Assembly (NCBI RefSeq): GCF_024380015.1
Contig: NZ_CP101508.1
Span: 682,001-746,000, forward strand
Length of the DNA: 64,000 nt
DNA from: Photobacterium atrarenae
GTDB lineage: Bacteria > Pseudomonadota > Gammaproteobacteria > Enterobacterales > Vibrionaceae
Direction of reading: 5' to 3'
The position numbers were made by a program, and so were the translations under genes. The notes below the pieces were generated by a model. That model worked only from the letters and a program-made list of their open reading frames with translations, had not been told where the DNA came from and searched no databases. Shown piece by piece: positions 33,119 to 42,272 of the stretch; positions within the stretch are counted from its first letter, which is position 1; each line of letters starts with the position of its first letter.

Positions 33119-34480
33119 ATGCCAAACACAACACCACAACCTCACACGACTCACACGCCCTCAGCGCTGGCATTATTGCCTCTGGGTATATTTTTGGCCC
33201 TGTTCATTGGTGTCGGTAGTTACCTGACCCTGCAAGGGGTTGATTTTGCCTTTTACCAACTGCCGGCTCCGGTTGCAGCCCTGCCGGCGATTATGGTGGC
33301 CTTGCTGCTGAGTAAAGAGGCCCTGAACAAGGCGATTGAGCAGTTCCTGCGCGGTGTTGGTCATGGGGATATCATTGCGATGTGTATGATTTACCTTATG
33401 GCGGGGGCGTTTGCCGCGGTTGCCAAAGCGACCGGCGGGGTGGATGCGACCGTAAACCTCGGTCTGTCGATGTTGCCGGCCAGCATGATCCTGCCGGGGA
33501 TCTTTGTGATTTCGGCGTTTATCGCGACGGCGATGGGAACTTCGATGGGCACGATCGCGGCGGTGGCACCGGTTGCCCTGGGGATCGCTGAAGCGGCTGA
33601 TATGGACGTGGCTCTGACAGCTGGGGTGGTGCTGAGCGGTGCAATGTTCGGTGATAACTTATCGATCATCTCTGATACGACGATTGCTTCCACCCGCTCT
33701 CAAGGATGCCAGATGAAGGACAAGTTCCGCGAGAACATCCGTATTGCCTTGCCGGCGGCGATTGCGGCGGTTGTGTTGTTTATGCTCAGCAGCACGCCAA
33801 GCCAGGTGCCGGTGGCTGCGGATATTGAATGGCTTAAAGTGTTGCCGTATCTCGCCATTTTGGTGCTGGCCGTATCCGGGTTAAATGTGTTTGTGGTGCT
33901 GGGGGTTGGTATTTTGCTGGCCGGGGGCGTCGGCCTGTTCGCGACGCCGGACTATAGCCTGGCGAGCTACGGCCAGGACATTTATGCCGGATTTGGCAAT
34001 ATGCAGGAGATTTTCCTGCTGTCGATGCTGATTGGCGGACTCAGTGAGCTGATGCGTCAGCAGGGCGGCCTGGCCTTTTTGACCCAACTGATCAGCAAGA
34101 TCATTCGGGTGTTCGGGAAAGCCCATAGCCAAAGTCAGAACCTGCGAGCCAGTGAGCTGGGGATCGCATCACTGGTCAGCCTGACCAACTGCTGTACCGC
34201 AAATAATACCGTGGCGATTATCGTCTCCGGTGGTGTCGCCAAAGAGCTGGCCGTTGAACATGGGGTGACGCCGCGTCGCTCTGCCAGTTTGCTGGATATT
34301 TTCTCCTGTGTGATCCAGGGCGTGCTGCCGTATGGCGCCCAGGCGTTGCTGTTGGGCTCTGTGTTTGGCTTGTCGCCTTTAGCGGTGGTCAGCCATTCTT
34401 ACTACTGTTTCTTTCTGGCGATTGCTGCCGTTGGTGCAGTGTTTGTGAAACACCCGACCCGACAGCCGGTTTGTGCGTAA
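33119..34480 (+). CDS. metT: NhaC-family transporter, probable methionine transporter MetT
   Basis: Polytopic inner-membrane protein (453 aa), about eleven hydrophobic segments, with the Na+/H+ antiporter (NhaC-type) signature GDNLSIISDTTIAST and SLTNCCTANNTVAI near the C-terminus. By sequence alone it would be called a Na+/H+ antiporter. The met-box operator over its promoter instead suggests the methionine-uptake branch (MetT) described by comparative genomics in vibrios and Shewanella. Family assignment is firm; the substrate is an inference from the operator. Monocistronic with its own terminator. Confidence 0.8.
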   Translation: MPNTTPQPHTTHTPSALALLPLGIFLALFIGVGSYLTLQGVDFAFYQLPAPVAALPAIMVALLLSKEALNKAIEQFLRGVGHGDIIAMCMIYLMAGAFAAVAKATGGVDATVNLGLSMLPASMILPGIFVISAFIATAMGTSMGTIAAVAPVALGIAEAADMDVALTAGVVLSGAMFGDNLSIISDTTIASTRSQGCQMKDKFRENIRIALPAAIAAVVLFMLSSTPSQVPVAADIEWLKVLPYLAILVLAVSGLNVFVVLGVGILLAGGVGLFATPDYSLASYGQDIYAGFGNMQEIFLLSMLIGGLSELMRQQGGLAFLTQLISKIIRVFGKAHSQSQNLRASELGIASLVSLTNCCTANNTVAIIVSGGVAKELAVEHGVTPRRSASLLDIFSCVIQGVLPYGAQALLLGSVFGLSPLAVVSHSYYCFFLAIAAVGAVFVKHPTRQPVCA

Positions 34481-34512
34481 CCCCACAAAAAATCCCGTAA
34501 TCGTATTCAATG

Positions 34513-34537
34513 CCCTGCAAATGTAGGGTATTTTTTT
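34513..34537 (+). terminator. metT terminator
   Basis: Short stem CCCTGC/GTAGGG (one G-U pair) with a four-base loop AAAT, then TA and seven T's. Beyond it, up to 34804, lies an AT-rich leader for the next gene with no confident promoter. Confidence 0.8.
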
Positions 34538-34804
34538 GCGTTTTGTCCGCTGTTTGAGAATTTTTCTGCTCTGTAAGGTGATCTGGTCAACAGATTTATG
34601 AAATCAACAGAAAAGTGCTCAGGGTTTATTTTAAACTTGCGCCATTGTTTGAATATAAACAGCCGCTTAAACCTTTTTGCTCAAGGATGAACGGTGGCAG
34701 TGGTTACGCCAGATTGAACGTTATGATGTGCGGATTTTCGGGCACGGAATTCCGCCCGGAGTGCGGTCTGGCCAATAAAACGAAGAATGGTTAAGGGGAA
34801 CCCC

Positions 34805-36478
34805 ATGAAGCAACGCTTATTTGCCAAAACAGCATTAACGGCAGCCGTCCTGGCAACCTTGTCGGGTTGTGCCAACCAGGCTGATGTCACAGAGCCATCC
34901 TGGGAAGCGGATAAAACTTACAAGCTGACAATCCTGCATACTAATGATCACCATGGTCGTTTCTGGCAGAACAAATATGGCGAGTACGGTATGGCAGCCC
35001 GTAAAACGTTGCTTGATCAGCTCCGTACTGAAATCGAAGCTCAGGGTGGCACGGCATTGCTGCTCTCTGGTGGCGACATCAATACCGGTGTGCCAGAGTC
35101 GGATCTTCAGGATGCTGAGCCGGACTTCAAAGGTATGAATATGCTGGGCTATGATGCCATGGCACTGGGAAACCACGAGTTTGATAACCCGCTGGAAGTA
35201 CTGCGTAAGCAGGAAGCATGGGCAGAATTCCCGATGCTGTCGGCTAATATCTACGACAAAACTACTGGCGAGCGCCTGTTCCAGCCCTACCAGATTTTTG
35301 AGCGCCAGGGGATCAAAATTGCGGTGATCGGCCTGACGACGGAAGACACGGCGAAGATCGGTAACCCGGAATATATCGGCAACATTGACTTCCGCGACCC
35401 GAAAGCGGAAGCACAGAAGTTGATCGATGAGCTGCAAGCAACTGAAAAACCAGATGTGATCATTGCAGCGACGCACATGGGTCACTATGAGAACGGGAAC
35501 CGTGGCGTGAATGCCCCGGGCGATGTGGCGCTGGCCCGCTCACTGGAAGCCGGTGATCTGGACATGATCGTCGGTGGTCACTCTCAGGAGCCGGTGTGCA
35601 TGGAAGGCCCGAACATGTATAACAAGCAGTTCAACCCGGGTGATGAATGTAAGCCGGATCAGCAGAACGGCACCTGGATTGTACAGGCCCATGAGTGGGG
35701 CAAATACGTCGGCCGCGCGGATTTCGAGTTCCGCAATGGTGAACTGCAGATGGTGAGCTACGATTTGATCCCGGTGAACCTGAAGAAGAAGGTGAAGCTG
35801 GCGGACGGCAGTAAGAAGCGCGTCTTCATTGAAGATGAGATTGCCGAGAACCCGGAAGTGAAAGCCTTCCTGAAACCGTATCAGGATCGCGGCCAGTCGA
35901 AGCTGAACATCAAGATTGCCGAGTCGAACGGCAAACTGGAAGGTGATCGCAATGTGGTTCGTTTCCAGCAAACCAACCTGGGTCGTCTGATTGCAGCCTC
36001 CCACATGCAGCGTGCCAAGGCGGACTTTGCCGTGATGAACTCCGGCGGGGTGCGTGACTCGATTGCCGCCGGCGACATCACCTATAAAGATGTGCTGACC
36101 GTGCAGCCGTTCGGCAACATTGTCACTTACACCGATATGAGCGGTGCCGAGGTGATGGACTACCTGAATGTGGTCGCGACCAAGCCAACAGACTCCGGTG
36201 CTTATGCCCAGTTCTACGGCATTTCAATGACTGTCGCCAACGGTCAGGTCAGTGATGTGAAAATCGGTGGCCAGGCGCTGGATATGAGCAAAACGTATCG
36301 TTTCACTATCCCGAGTTTCAACGCCGCAGGGGGTGACGGCTATCCGAAGCTGACGGCGCATCCGGGTTATGTGAACACCGGCTTTGTTGATGCCGAAGTG
36401 CTGAAAGACTTCCTGCAAGCGAGCAGCCCGGTGGATGTGAACAGCTTCGCTCCGAAAGGTGAGATCACCTATAAGTAA
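34805..36478 (+). CDS. nutA: 5'-nucleotidase lipoprotein (NutA/UshA family)
   Basis: Surface or periplasmic metallophosphoesterase (557 aa) that dephosphorylates extracellular nucleotides for uptake. The start at 34805 has AGGGG seven bases upstream and gives a signal peptide with lipobox LSGC. Metal-site motifs are ILHTNDHHGRFW, GGDIN, GNHEFDNP, THMGHY and GGHSQ; the C-terminal domain has NSGGVRDSIAAGDITYKDV and the substrate clamp FNAAGGDGYPKL. Length and lipoprotein form match Vibrio NutA rather than soluble E. coli UshA. Confidence 0.92.
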   Translation: MKQRLFAKTALTAAVLATLSGCANQADVTEPSWEADKTYKLTILHTNDHHGRFWQNKYGEYGMAARKTLLDQLRTEIEAQGGTALLLSGGDINTGVPESDLQDAEPDFKGMNMLGYDAMALGNHEFDNPLEVLRKQEAWAEFPMLSANIYDKTTGERLFQPYQIFERQGIKIAVIGLTTEDTAKIGNPEYIGNIDFRDPKAEAQKLIDELQATEKPDVIIAATHMGHYENGNRGVNAPGDVALARSLEAGDLDMIVGGHSQEPVCMEGPNMYNKQFNPGDECKPDQQNGTWIVQAHEWGKYVGRADFEFRNGELQMVSYDLIPVNLKKKVKLADGSKKRVFIEDEIAENPEVKAFLKPYQDRGQSKLNIKIAESNGKLEGDRNVVRFQQTNLGRLIAASHMQRAKADFAVMNSGGVRDSIAAGDITYKDVLTVQPFGNIVTYTDMSGAEVMDYLNVVATKPTDSGAYAQFYGISMTVANGQVSDVKIGGQALDMSKTYRFTIPSFNAAGGDGYPKLTAHPGYVNTGFVDAEVLKDFLQASSPVDVNSFAPKGEITYK

Positions 36479-36501
36479 CTGATCGTGATTCAGTAACCCT
36501 C

Positions 36502-36530
36502 AAAGCCCCGGCCAGTGCCGGGGCTTTTTT
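36502..36530 (+). terminator. nutA terminator
   Basis: Ten-base-pair stem AAAGCCCCGG/CCGGGGCTTT followed by further T's. Confidence 0.92.
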
Positions 36531-36587
36531 ATTGCAAGCAGGTTGGCTATATTGACGCCATGACCAATAGCTGATGATGAGTGATGC

Positions 36588-37067
36588 ATGACACCGGCAA
36601 TCAACCTCGCCAAGAAACAGAAAATTCCGCATACCGTGCACCAGTATGACCATGATCCGGCCAATACCAACTTCGGCCTGGAAGCGGCACAGGTGCTGGG
36701 CCAGGACCCGAACCGGGTGTTTAAAACCTTGCTGTTCTCCTTAAACGGCGATCCCAAGCAGCTGGCGGTCGCGATTGTCCCGGTTGCCGGGATGCTGGAT
36801 TTGAAAGCGGCGGCCAAGGCTGCGGGTGGCAAGAAGGCCGATATGGCCGATCCGCACATTGCGGAGAAAACCACTGGGTATATTGTCGGCGGGATCAGCC
36901 CGCTGGGGCAGAAAAAACGCCTGCCGACCTTTCTTGATGCCTCTGCCGAGCAGTTTGAGACGATTTGCGTTAGTGCCGGACGTCGTGGGTTAGAAATCGA
37001 GCTGGCCCCCAAAGATTTGCTGTCCCTGACCCAGGGCCGCTTTGCCGCGATTGCCAAAACGGTCTGA
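36588..37067 (+). CDS. ybaK: Cys-tRNA(Pro)/Cys-tRNA(Cys) deacylase YbaK
   Basis: Trans-editing protein (159 aa) of the YbaK/ProX family, which hydrolyses Cys-tRNA-Pro formed by ProRS. The N-terminus [20 protein letters not shown], the substrate lysine in RVFKTLLF and the [19 protein letters not shown] loop are family hallmarks. It is set apart by a terminator on the left and by a divergent functional theme on the right (LysR gene 43 bases on, same strand). Confidence 0.93.
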   Translation: MTPAINLAKKQKIPHTVHQYDHDPANTNFGLEAAQVLGQDPNRVFKTLLFSLNGDPKQLAVAIVPVAGMLDLKAAAKAAGGKKADMADPHIAEKTTGYIVGGISPLGQKKRLPTFLDASAEQFETICVSAGRRGLEIELAPKDLLSLTQGRFAAIAKTV

Positions 37068-37110
37068 TCTCCGGGCAGGCGTCAGTGTGTGAGGTTTCAT
37101 GGAGAAGCCA

Positions 37111-38019
37111 ATGAATTTGAATCTGCTGCGTACCCTTCAGGTGCTGCTGGATGAGTGCCATGTCAGCCGGGCTGCCGGACGGTTGAATCTAACCCAGTCG
37201 GCTGTGAGCCGGCAACTGACTCAGCTGCGGGCACTATTCGATGATCCGTTGCTGGTACGTGAAGGCAACCGCCTGTTGCCGACGCCCAGGGCCGAGCAGC
37301 TCAAGCTGAAACTTGATGGTGTACTGGCGGAATGCCAGGGGCTATTGGCTAACCAGACATTTGATCCCCGCTCATGGCAGGGAAGTGTAGTGCTTGCCTC
37401 TTCCGATTATGTCGCGCAGTACATCCTGCCGGATATTGTAGAGCAGTTTCAGCAAGCAGCCCCCGGATTACGGGTGGCGTACCAGCTGTGGTCGCCAGAG
37501 CAGTTGACGCAATTGGGTGAGCTTAATATCCATCTGGTCTCAACTATGCTGCCTGAAATCCCGCCGGGGTTGTGCGGCCTGGCGATTGGTGCCGATCATC
37601 CGGTGTGTGTGATGCGCCGGAGCCACCCACTGGCTGCGGTTGAGCCCCTGACTGTCGCGGCGTTTACGACTTACCCCCAGGTGAAAGTCTCTGGCGGGGG
37701 CGATAAAGACAGTTTTGTCGACCGCTATTTGAGCGGCAAAGGGCTGGCCCGGCAGGTTCAGTTTACGGTGCCGTTTTTCGGCTCCGCCTTGGAGACGGTG
37801 AGTCGCACCGATATGCTGATGGTGATCCCGGAACATATTGCCCGCAACATGAGTCAGTTGTTCCCTATCACTTATCAACCATTGCCGTTTGCCGTCCCGG
37901 AGCATAAATACTGGCTGTTGTGGCATCCACGTTTCGAGGCTGATCCGGCCCACCAGTGGCTGCGTAGCCAGGTGCTGGCGACAATGCAAAGTTCGATGTA
38001 TTCGATCAGTATGATTTAA
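37111..38019 (+). CDS. LysR-family transcriptional regulator
   Basis: DNA-binding regulator of 302 aa. N-terminal winged helix MNLNLLRTLQVLLDE..HVSRAAGRLNLTQSAVSRQL, then linker helix and two-lobed effector domain from about residue 90. The ATG at 37111 has GGAG six bases upstream; an ATG four codons earlier is also plausible. It is followed on the same strand by an LysE/RhtB exporter, 78 bases on, which may be its target, though no operator was identified. Confidence 0.9.
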   Translation: MNLNLLRTLQVLLDECHVSRAAGRLNLTQSAVSRQLTQLRALFDDPLLVREGNRLLPTPRAEQLKLKLDGVLAECQGLLANQTFDPRSWQGSVVLASSDYVAQYILPDIVEQFQQAAPGLRVAYQLWSPEQLTQLGELNIHLVSTMLPEIPPGLCGLAIGADHPVCVMRRSHPLAAVEPLTVAAFTTYPQVKVSGGGDKDSFVDRYLSGKGLARQVQFTVPFFGSALETVSRTDMLMVIPEHIARNMSQLFPITYQPLPFAVPEHKYWLLWHPRFEADPAHQWLRSQVLATMQSSMYSISMI

Positions 38020-38097
38020 AATCATGAGGATGATGATTTCTTTTGATTTCAGCAAATCCCCCAAGGCTGCTACTTTAGTTTTTTAAAGGAGTAGAAG

Positions 38098-38712
38098 ATG
38101 ACATTCAGTATCTGGCTTTCGCTGTTGATGATTTGTATGCTCGGGGCCATGTCGCCGGGGCCTAGTCTGGCCGTGGTAGCAAAACATAGTTTATCCGGTG
38201 GGCGTTTACATGGGGTAGTGACGTCCTGGGCGCATGCGTTCGGGGTGGGGGTCTATGCCTTGTTGACGTTGTTGGGGCTGGCGGTGGTGCTGAAGCAGTC
38301 TCCGGCTCTGTTTATGGTGATCACCTACGCAGGTGCCGCCTATCTGGCATATCTCGGGGTCAATGCCCTGCGCTCAAAAGGCGGGGTGGCAGCCAAACTC
38401 TCGGCCGGTGCGCCGGTCCGGCTCCGGATCGCAGCGCGCGATGGCCTGATGATCTCCATTTTGAATCCCAAGCTGGCCTTGTTTTTCCTTGCCCTGTTTA
38501 GTCAGTTTGTTGCTGTCGGCACTGAGCTCTCGAGCCGGGCGGTGATTGTGGTGACACCGCTACTGGTCGATGGTTTGTGGTATACCCTGATAGCACTGGT
38601 GCTTTCAAACCCGAAAGTGTTGGACAAGTTGCGGATGAAGGCCCAGTTGATCGATCGTCTGTCCGGGGTGGTGCTGATCTTGCTGGCGCTACGGGTGGTG
38701 CTCCAGGCTTAG
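38098..38712 (+). CDS. LysE/RhtB-family amino-acid exporter
   Basis: Inner-membrane exporter (204 aa) with six hydrophobic segments. The motif GAMSPGPSLAVVAKHSLSGG is the LysE/RhtB signature near the N-terminus, and the family Asn-Pro-Lys (ISILNPKLALFFLALF) is present. AAAGGAG sits eight bases before the ATG. Substrate is unknown; homoserine/threonine-type amino acids are typical. Confidence 0.9.
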   Translation: MTFSIWLSLLMICMLGAMSPGPSLAVVAKHSLSGGRLHGVVTSWAHAFGVGVYALLTLLGLAVVLKQSPALFMVITYAGAAYLAYLGVNALRSKGGVAAKLSAGAPVRLRIAARDGLMISILNPKLALFFLALFSQFVAVGTELSSRAVIVVTPLLVDGLWYTLIALVLSNPKVLDKLRMKAQLIDRLSGVVLILLALRVVLQA

Positions 38713-38784
38713 CCCGCAGGATTGTATCGATGGTGAATGAAGCAGAGGCGCCCGGTGGCGGCTCTGCAGCGTTTGAGTTGTTCA

Positions 38785-39366
38785 TCAGCGTTGTCGGCGC
38801 TGGTGGCGTTCCCGGTTGTCCAGTTTGCGCTCCTGGCTTTTCTTCAGCATGACATAGAGTGCGCCGGTCCCGCCGTGCTGGCGCAGGGCAGAATGAAAAC
38901 CCATCACATCAGAAATCTGGGTCAGCCAGCTGGCGACAAAGCTTTTCATCAGGGCTGGTGGGTTGGAGCGCTCCCCTTTACCATGCACGATGATCACGGT
39001 ACGAATATCCATCCGCTGGCACTGCTTCAAAAAGTTCAGCACTTCATCCCGGGCTTGCTGCAGTGTTTTGCGGTGCAAATCCAGTCGGCCCTGGATCTCA
39101 TATTTACCCAAACGTAGTTTGCGAAAGACGCCTTCCTGGACGCCATCACGCTTGAACTCGATCATATCGTCAGGCTTGAGCATTTCAGCATGGTCGATGG
39201 ATAAATAGTCAGGATCACTTTCCGTTAAAGTCTGGGCAGCCAGACGCCGGGCAAGGTGTGCTTCAGAGACCTGATGTTTGTGCCGGCTCTCAACCTTATC
39301 TTGTTGAAGCGGGGAGACATCGGCCATCATCTCGCGAAAGAGATCCAGTTCATCAGAATCAGACAT
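38785..39366 (-). CDS. smrA: Smr-domain nuclease-like protein SmrA
   Basis: 193-aa protein equivalent to E. coli YdaL. A charged N-terminal region is followed by a C-terminal Smr domain with the signatures LDLHRKTLQQAR and HGKGERSNPPALMKSFV, and GGTGALYVMLKK at the end. Smr domains nick or bind DNA or RNA; the cellular role of SmrA is unsettled. The ATG at 39366 gives the family start MSDSDELDLFREMM; the open frame upstream is unrelated. Confidence 0.9.
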   Translation of the reverse strand: MSDSDELDLFREMMADVSPLQQDKVESRHKHQVSEAHLARRLAAQTLTESDPDYLSIDHAEMLKPDDMIEFKRDGVQEGVFRKLRLGKYEIQGRLDLHRKTLQQARDEVLNFLKQCQRMDIRTVIIVHGKGERSNPPALMKSFVASWLTQISDVMGFHSALRQHGGTGALYVMLKKSQERKLDNRERHQRRQR

Positions 39367-39492
39367 GGTGTTCAGGGCGTTAATGAGTGGGATATCTTTG
39401 AGTATACCAAGAGCAGTGCGGGACAAAAAGAAGTCCAGGGTCAAGACCGACAGATTGACCCTGGTGCAAGCCTACGGCTGTGCAAAATGGCT

Positions 39493-39633
39493 CTAGTGAG
39501 GAGAAGAAGACGACACTGCTTTAAAAATAAAGTAGCCGCCAAAAAATAGCATCAGGCCCAATGCGCCAAAGATCACGATCATTGATGAGAGGCCAACGGC
39601 GTTGCCAAATAAGAGATCCAGCCAAAAATCCAT
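39493..39633 (-). CDS. DUF3149 small membrane protein
   Basis: 46-aa protein beginning MDFWLDLLFGNAVGLSS, with a single hydrophobic segment (about residues 17-38) and a Ser-rich end. AAGGGAT is five bases before the ATG. This size and sequence match the DUF3149 family of vibrios, whose function is unknown. It is separate from smrA by 126 bases on the same strand. The rest of the gap to 39943 contains only the tRNA-Pro promoter. Confidence 0.85.
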   Translation of the reverse strand: MDFWLDLLFGNAVGLSSMIVIFGALGLMLFFGGYFIFKAVSSSSPH

Positions 39634-39859
39634 GTTTTATCCCTTGGTCGTGAAGTTGTAGGGATAAGATAACGAATGCAATGAGTTTGTTATGCTGATC
39701 TGGATCAATGGTCGAGATGATGTTTCCCGCTTGTGTCATAAGATGCGGCTTGGATCACTGAACGCGGCCGGCCGGGAGGTGAATTTGTTAAATTTGCTGC
39801 ATTATTGAGCAATCAAAGCCTCAACTGAAACCTTCCGGTAAAAAAGTCCGGTCAGGGGC

Positions 39860-39887
39860 TTGCGTAAATTTTTTTGCTCAGTAATAT
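39860..39887 (+). promoter_or_regulatory. tRNA-Pro promoter
   Basis: TTGCGT, a 16-base AT-rich spacer and TAATAT, about 56 bases before the first tRNA-Pro. Confidence 0.6.
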
Positions 39888-39943
39888 AAGCGACCTCAGC
39901 AATGAGACAGCTAAAACAGCCTTGGTGATAGTCCAAGCATTGT

Positions 39944-40020
<77 letters not shown>

Positions 40021-40057
40021 CTATTTCAGTGGTAAGTTATAAACGTATCACTATTGT

Positions 40058-40134
<77 letters not shown>

Positions 40135-40140
40135 CTATAT

Positions 40141-40175
40141 AAAGCCTCGGTCATTTGATCGGGGCTTTTTTTTTT
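40141..40175 (+). terminator. Terminator after tRNA-Pro copy 2
   Basis: Twelve-base-pair stem AAAGCCTCGGTC/GATCGGGGCTTT (two G-U pairs) with loop ATTT and ten T's. Confidence 0.93.
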
Positions 40176-40333
40176 GTTTTATGGTTAGTGGCTCTCTCGG
40201 ACAGAGTTCACCAAAGTCTAACTCTCGTCGGTGAATCGCGTAGTTTGGTAGCGCATCTTAGGGGGTTGGGAATAGCGGACCAGAGGGTCGGGTACGGAAG
40301 GCCGCCCCGTTCGAATCCCTCTTCACCGACCAC
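40176..40333 (+). repeat. Direct repeat unit A (spacer plus tRNA-Pro-like sequence)
   Basis: 158 bases collinear, without indels, with 42273-42430. It comprises a 53-base spacer (beginning GTTTTATGGTTAGTGGC) and the 104-nt tRNA-Pro-like sequence. The two copies flank the terminator and the group II intron. Confidence 0.9.
40229..40332 (+). pseudogene. Aberrant 104-nt tRNA-Pro-like sequence A
   Basis: The two ends match tRNA-Pro(UGG) exactly, with acceptor stem, T-loop and CCA intact, and the D-stem still pairs. The anticodon arm carries extra bases (TAGGG plus a GGGAATAGCG stretch in place of the TGG loop), so no normal anticodon loop can form. A further 15-16 bases before the T-loop can fold as GGG-TA-CGG-AAGG-CCG-CCC. 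It is probably not a working tRNA. Because the copy at 42326 has the same insertions, a tRNA-like non-coding RNA cannot be excluded. Confidence 0.75.
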
Positions 40334-40339
40334 TATACG

Positions 40340-40371
40340 AAGCCCTGGTCATTCGACCGGGGCTTTTTTTT
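40340..40371 (+). terminator. Terminator of tRNA-Pro-like unit A
   Basis: Eleven-base-pair stem AAGCCCTGGTC/GACCGGGGCTT, loop ATTC, eight T's; the group II intron begins directly after the T's. Confidence 0.92.
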
Positions 40372-42260
40372 GTGCGCCGAGCATGGCGTTGTTCTAGGAG
40401 GTGAAAGTCCTCTACGGGCTCAGTCGAGCGAGAACCGTTAGCCTATGCAAGGGTGCCCACCGTGAGGTGGGATCTGAAGGAAGCAAACGGCAAAACTTGG
40501 GTGTGACGAACAGAAACCTGATAGTAGGCCAGTACAACTTGGGTAACCTAGCAATATATAGAACAGCCCAATGCCTCGACGGGAAGTGTGTACGGGTAAA
40601 TCAGGCACAGCCAAGGGAAAGAACAACGTCTTACCTCGGGAGATCTTACGACCTGTCTCGGATGAGACTAATACAACAGTGATGTTGTGTGACGGGTAAT
40701 AAGAAGTCAGCAGAAGGCATAGTACCTTGGGGAAGTACAACCCAAGGGAAGGCCGGAACTGAATATATCAAGAAGCAGTCACTAGACACTCAATCATGTG
40801 GGGTCATAGCAAGATGAGCAACATCTCTACGTACTACTGGGCAACACCGCAAGTGACGCTCATGGCCACGAAGAATGACAAGCATGATCGGCGTAGACAG
40901 GAGGACGAGTCTTGGTGACCTCAACTCAGTTGATGGAGCGGATCTGCTCCTCAACAAATCTGAACCAAGCCCTGAGAAGAGTGAAGAAGAACAAGGGATG
41001 TGCTGGGGTTGATAAACTCGACATAACAGCGACTATCTCGATGCTTCGGCAGTCTTCTAATGGGCAAGCGCTCCGCCAGAGCCTTCTGGACGGGAGCTAC
41101 CAACCGCAACCCGTTCTGGGTGTAGAAATTCCCAAACCTAGCGGGGGAGTGAGGCAGCTAAGTATCCCAACTGTACTTGATAGGGTAGTCCAACAGGCCA
41201 TTACCTCAGTACTGACAGATATCTACGAACCTCAGTTCTCAAGCAACAGTTATGGGTTCAGGCCTAACCGCAGTGCCCACCATGCATTGGTGGCAGCAAG
41301 CCACTACATCAGGGAGGGGCGGGGTTATGTAGTCGACATAGACCTGGCGAAATACTTCGATACTGTGAACCACGATAAACTGATGCACAGGCTATCGGAG
41401 GACATCACAGATAAACGGGTCCTGAAGCTGGTCAGGTCATACCTACAGGCAGGCATAATGCGAAACGGGTTAGTTGAGCAGAGGCAACGAGGGACGCCAC
41501 AGGGTGGACCATTATCTCCGCTGCTATCAAATATCGTATTAGATGAGTTGGATAAAGAGCTTGAGCGAAGAGGGCATAAGTTCTGCCGATATGCAGACGA
41601 CTGCCAAATCTACGTGCACAGTGAGGAAGCCGCCAATCGAGTAAAAGCCTCAATCACGGAGTTCTTGGAGCAGAAACTGAAACTCAGGGTTAACCGTGAG
41701 AAAAGTGCGGCAACGAGAGTGACAGAGCGGACTTACCTAGGCCATCGCTTTCAACGAGATGGAAGCATCCATATCTCGAAGACAGCACAAACTCAGATGA
41801 AGAAGCGAGTGCGTCAAATAACGAAGCGGAATCGAGGGCGAGAGTTGAAGACAGTCCTAGTCGAACTCACTCAATACCTAAGAGGTTGGCAACACTATTT
41901 CAAGCTTGCCATACGGAAAAGCGCGATGCAGCGCTTGGATGAATGGATAAGGCGGCGCTTACGGTGCTATCGCCTCAAGCAGCGCAAGCGCAGATACAGC
42001 ATAGCGACATGGTTACGCCAAGAGAGTGTAAGCGAACGCAATGCGTGGAAGCTGGCGATGTCAGATAAAGGGTGGTGGCACTTGGCTTTATCGCCCCAGC
42101 TCAATCAGGCCATGCCAATGAAATGGTTCAAGGAGATGGGTCAGTACTCGTTGCGAGATGGGTACGAGTCACTGAAAATATATTCGGAACCGCCGTATGC
42201 GACCCACGCTTGTACGGTGGTGTGAGAGGACGGAGGCCGTGAGGCCTCCTCCTACTCGAT
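40372..42260 (+). mobile_element. Group II intron, inserted in a terminator T-tract
   Basis: 1,889 bases running from GTGCGCC (the GUGCG 5' consensus) to CTACTCGAT (3' AY). The 5' part (40372-40911) is non-coding and GC-variable, with domain I-like stems such as GAGGTG..AGTCCTC, ACCGTTAGCC and CCCACCGTGAGGTGGG. A domain V-like hairpin is ACCGCCGTA/TACGGTGGT at 42192-42223 and a domain VI-like stem GGAGGCC..GGCCTCC at about 42233-42250. Insertion right after a terminator stem is the habit of bacterial class C introns; that class is inference. An intact LtrA-type protein lies within. Confidence 0.88.
40912..42225 (+). CDS. ltrA: Group II intron reverse transcriptase/maturase
   Basis: Intron-encoded protein (437 aa). 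Finger region with KNKGCAGVDKL, palm with VDIDLAKYFDTVNHD and the catalytic YADD at residues 227-230, then the maturase (X) domain with QYLRGWQHYF and a basic RRRLRCYRLKQRKRR stretch. No HNH endonuclease domain, as in the shorter bacterial classes. Start is TTG (40912) with AGGAGG seven bases upstream, or the next GTG. The frame is intact. The last codons (PPYATHACTVV) are read from the domain V-like hairpin. Confidence 0.94.
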   Translation: MVTSTQLMERICSSTNLNQALRRVKKNKGCAGVDKLDITATISMLRQSSNGQALRQSLLDGSYQPQPVLGVEIPKPSGGVRQLSIPTVLDRVVQQAITSVLTDIYEPQFSSNSYGFRPNRSAHHALVAASHYIREGRGYVVDIDLAKYFDTVNHDKLMHRLSEDITDKRVLKLVRSYLQAGIMRNGLVEQRQRGTPQGGPLSPLLSNIVLDELDKELERRGHKFCRYADDCQIYVHSEEAANRVKASITEFLEQKLKLRVNREKSAATRVTERTYLGHRFQRDGSIHISKTAQTQMKKRVRQITKRNRGRELKTVLVELTQYLRGWQHYFKLAIRKSAMQRLDEWIRRRLRCYRLKQRKRRYSIATWLRQESVSERNAWKLAMSDKGWWHLALSPQLNQAMPMKWFKEMGQYSLRDGYESLKIYSEPPYATHACTVV

Positions 42261-42272
42261 TTTTTTTTTTTT

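Noticed and set aside
40155..40397. Open frame over the tRNA-Pro-like unit, repeated at 42285-42515
   Set aside because: It runs through tRNA-like sequence and a terminator. The repetition follows from the DNA repeat, not from a protein.
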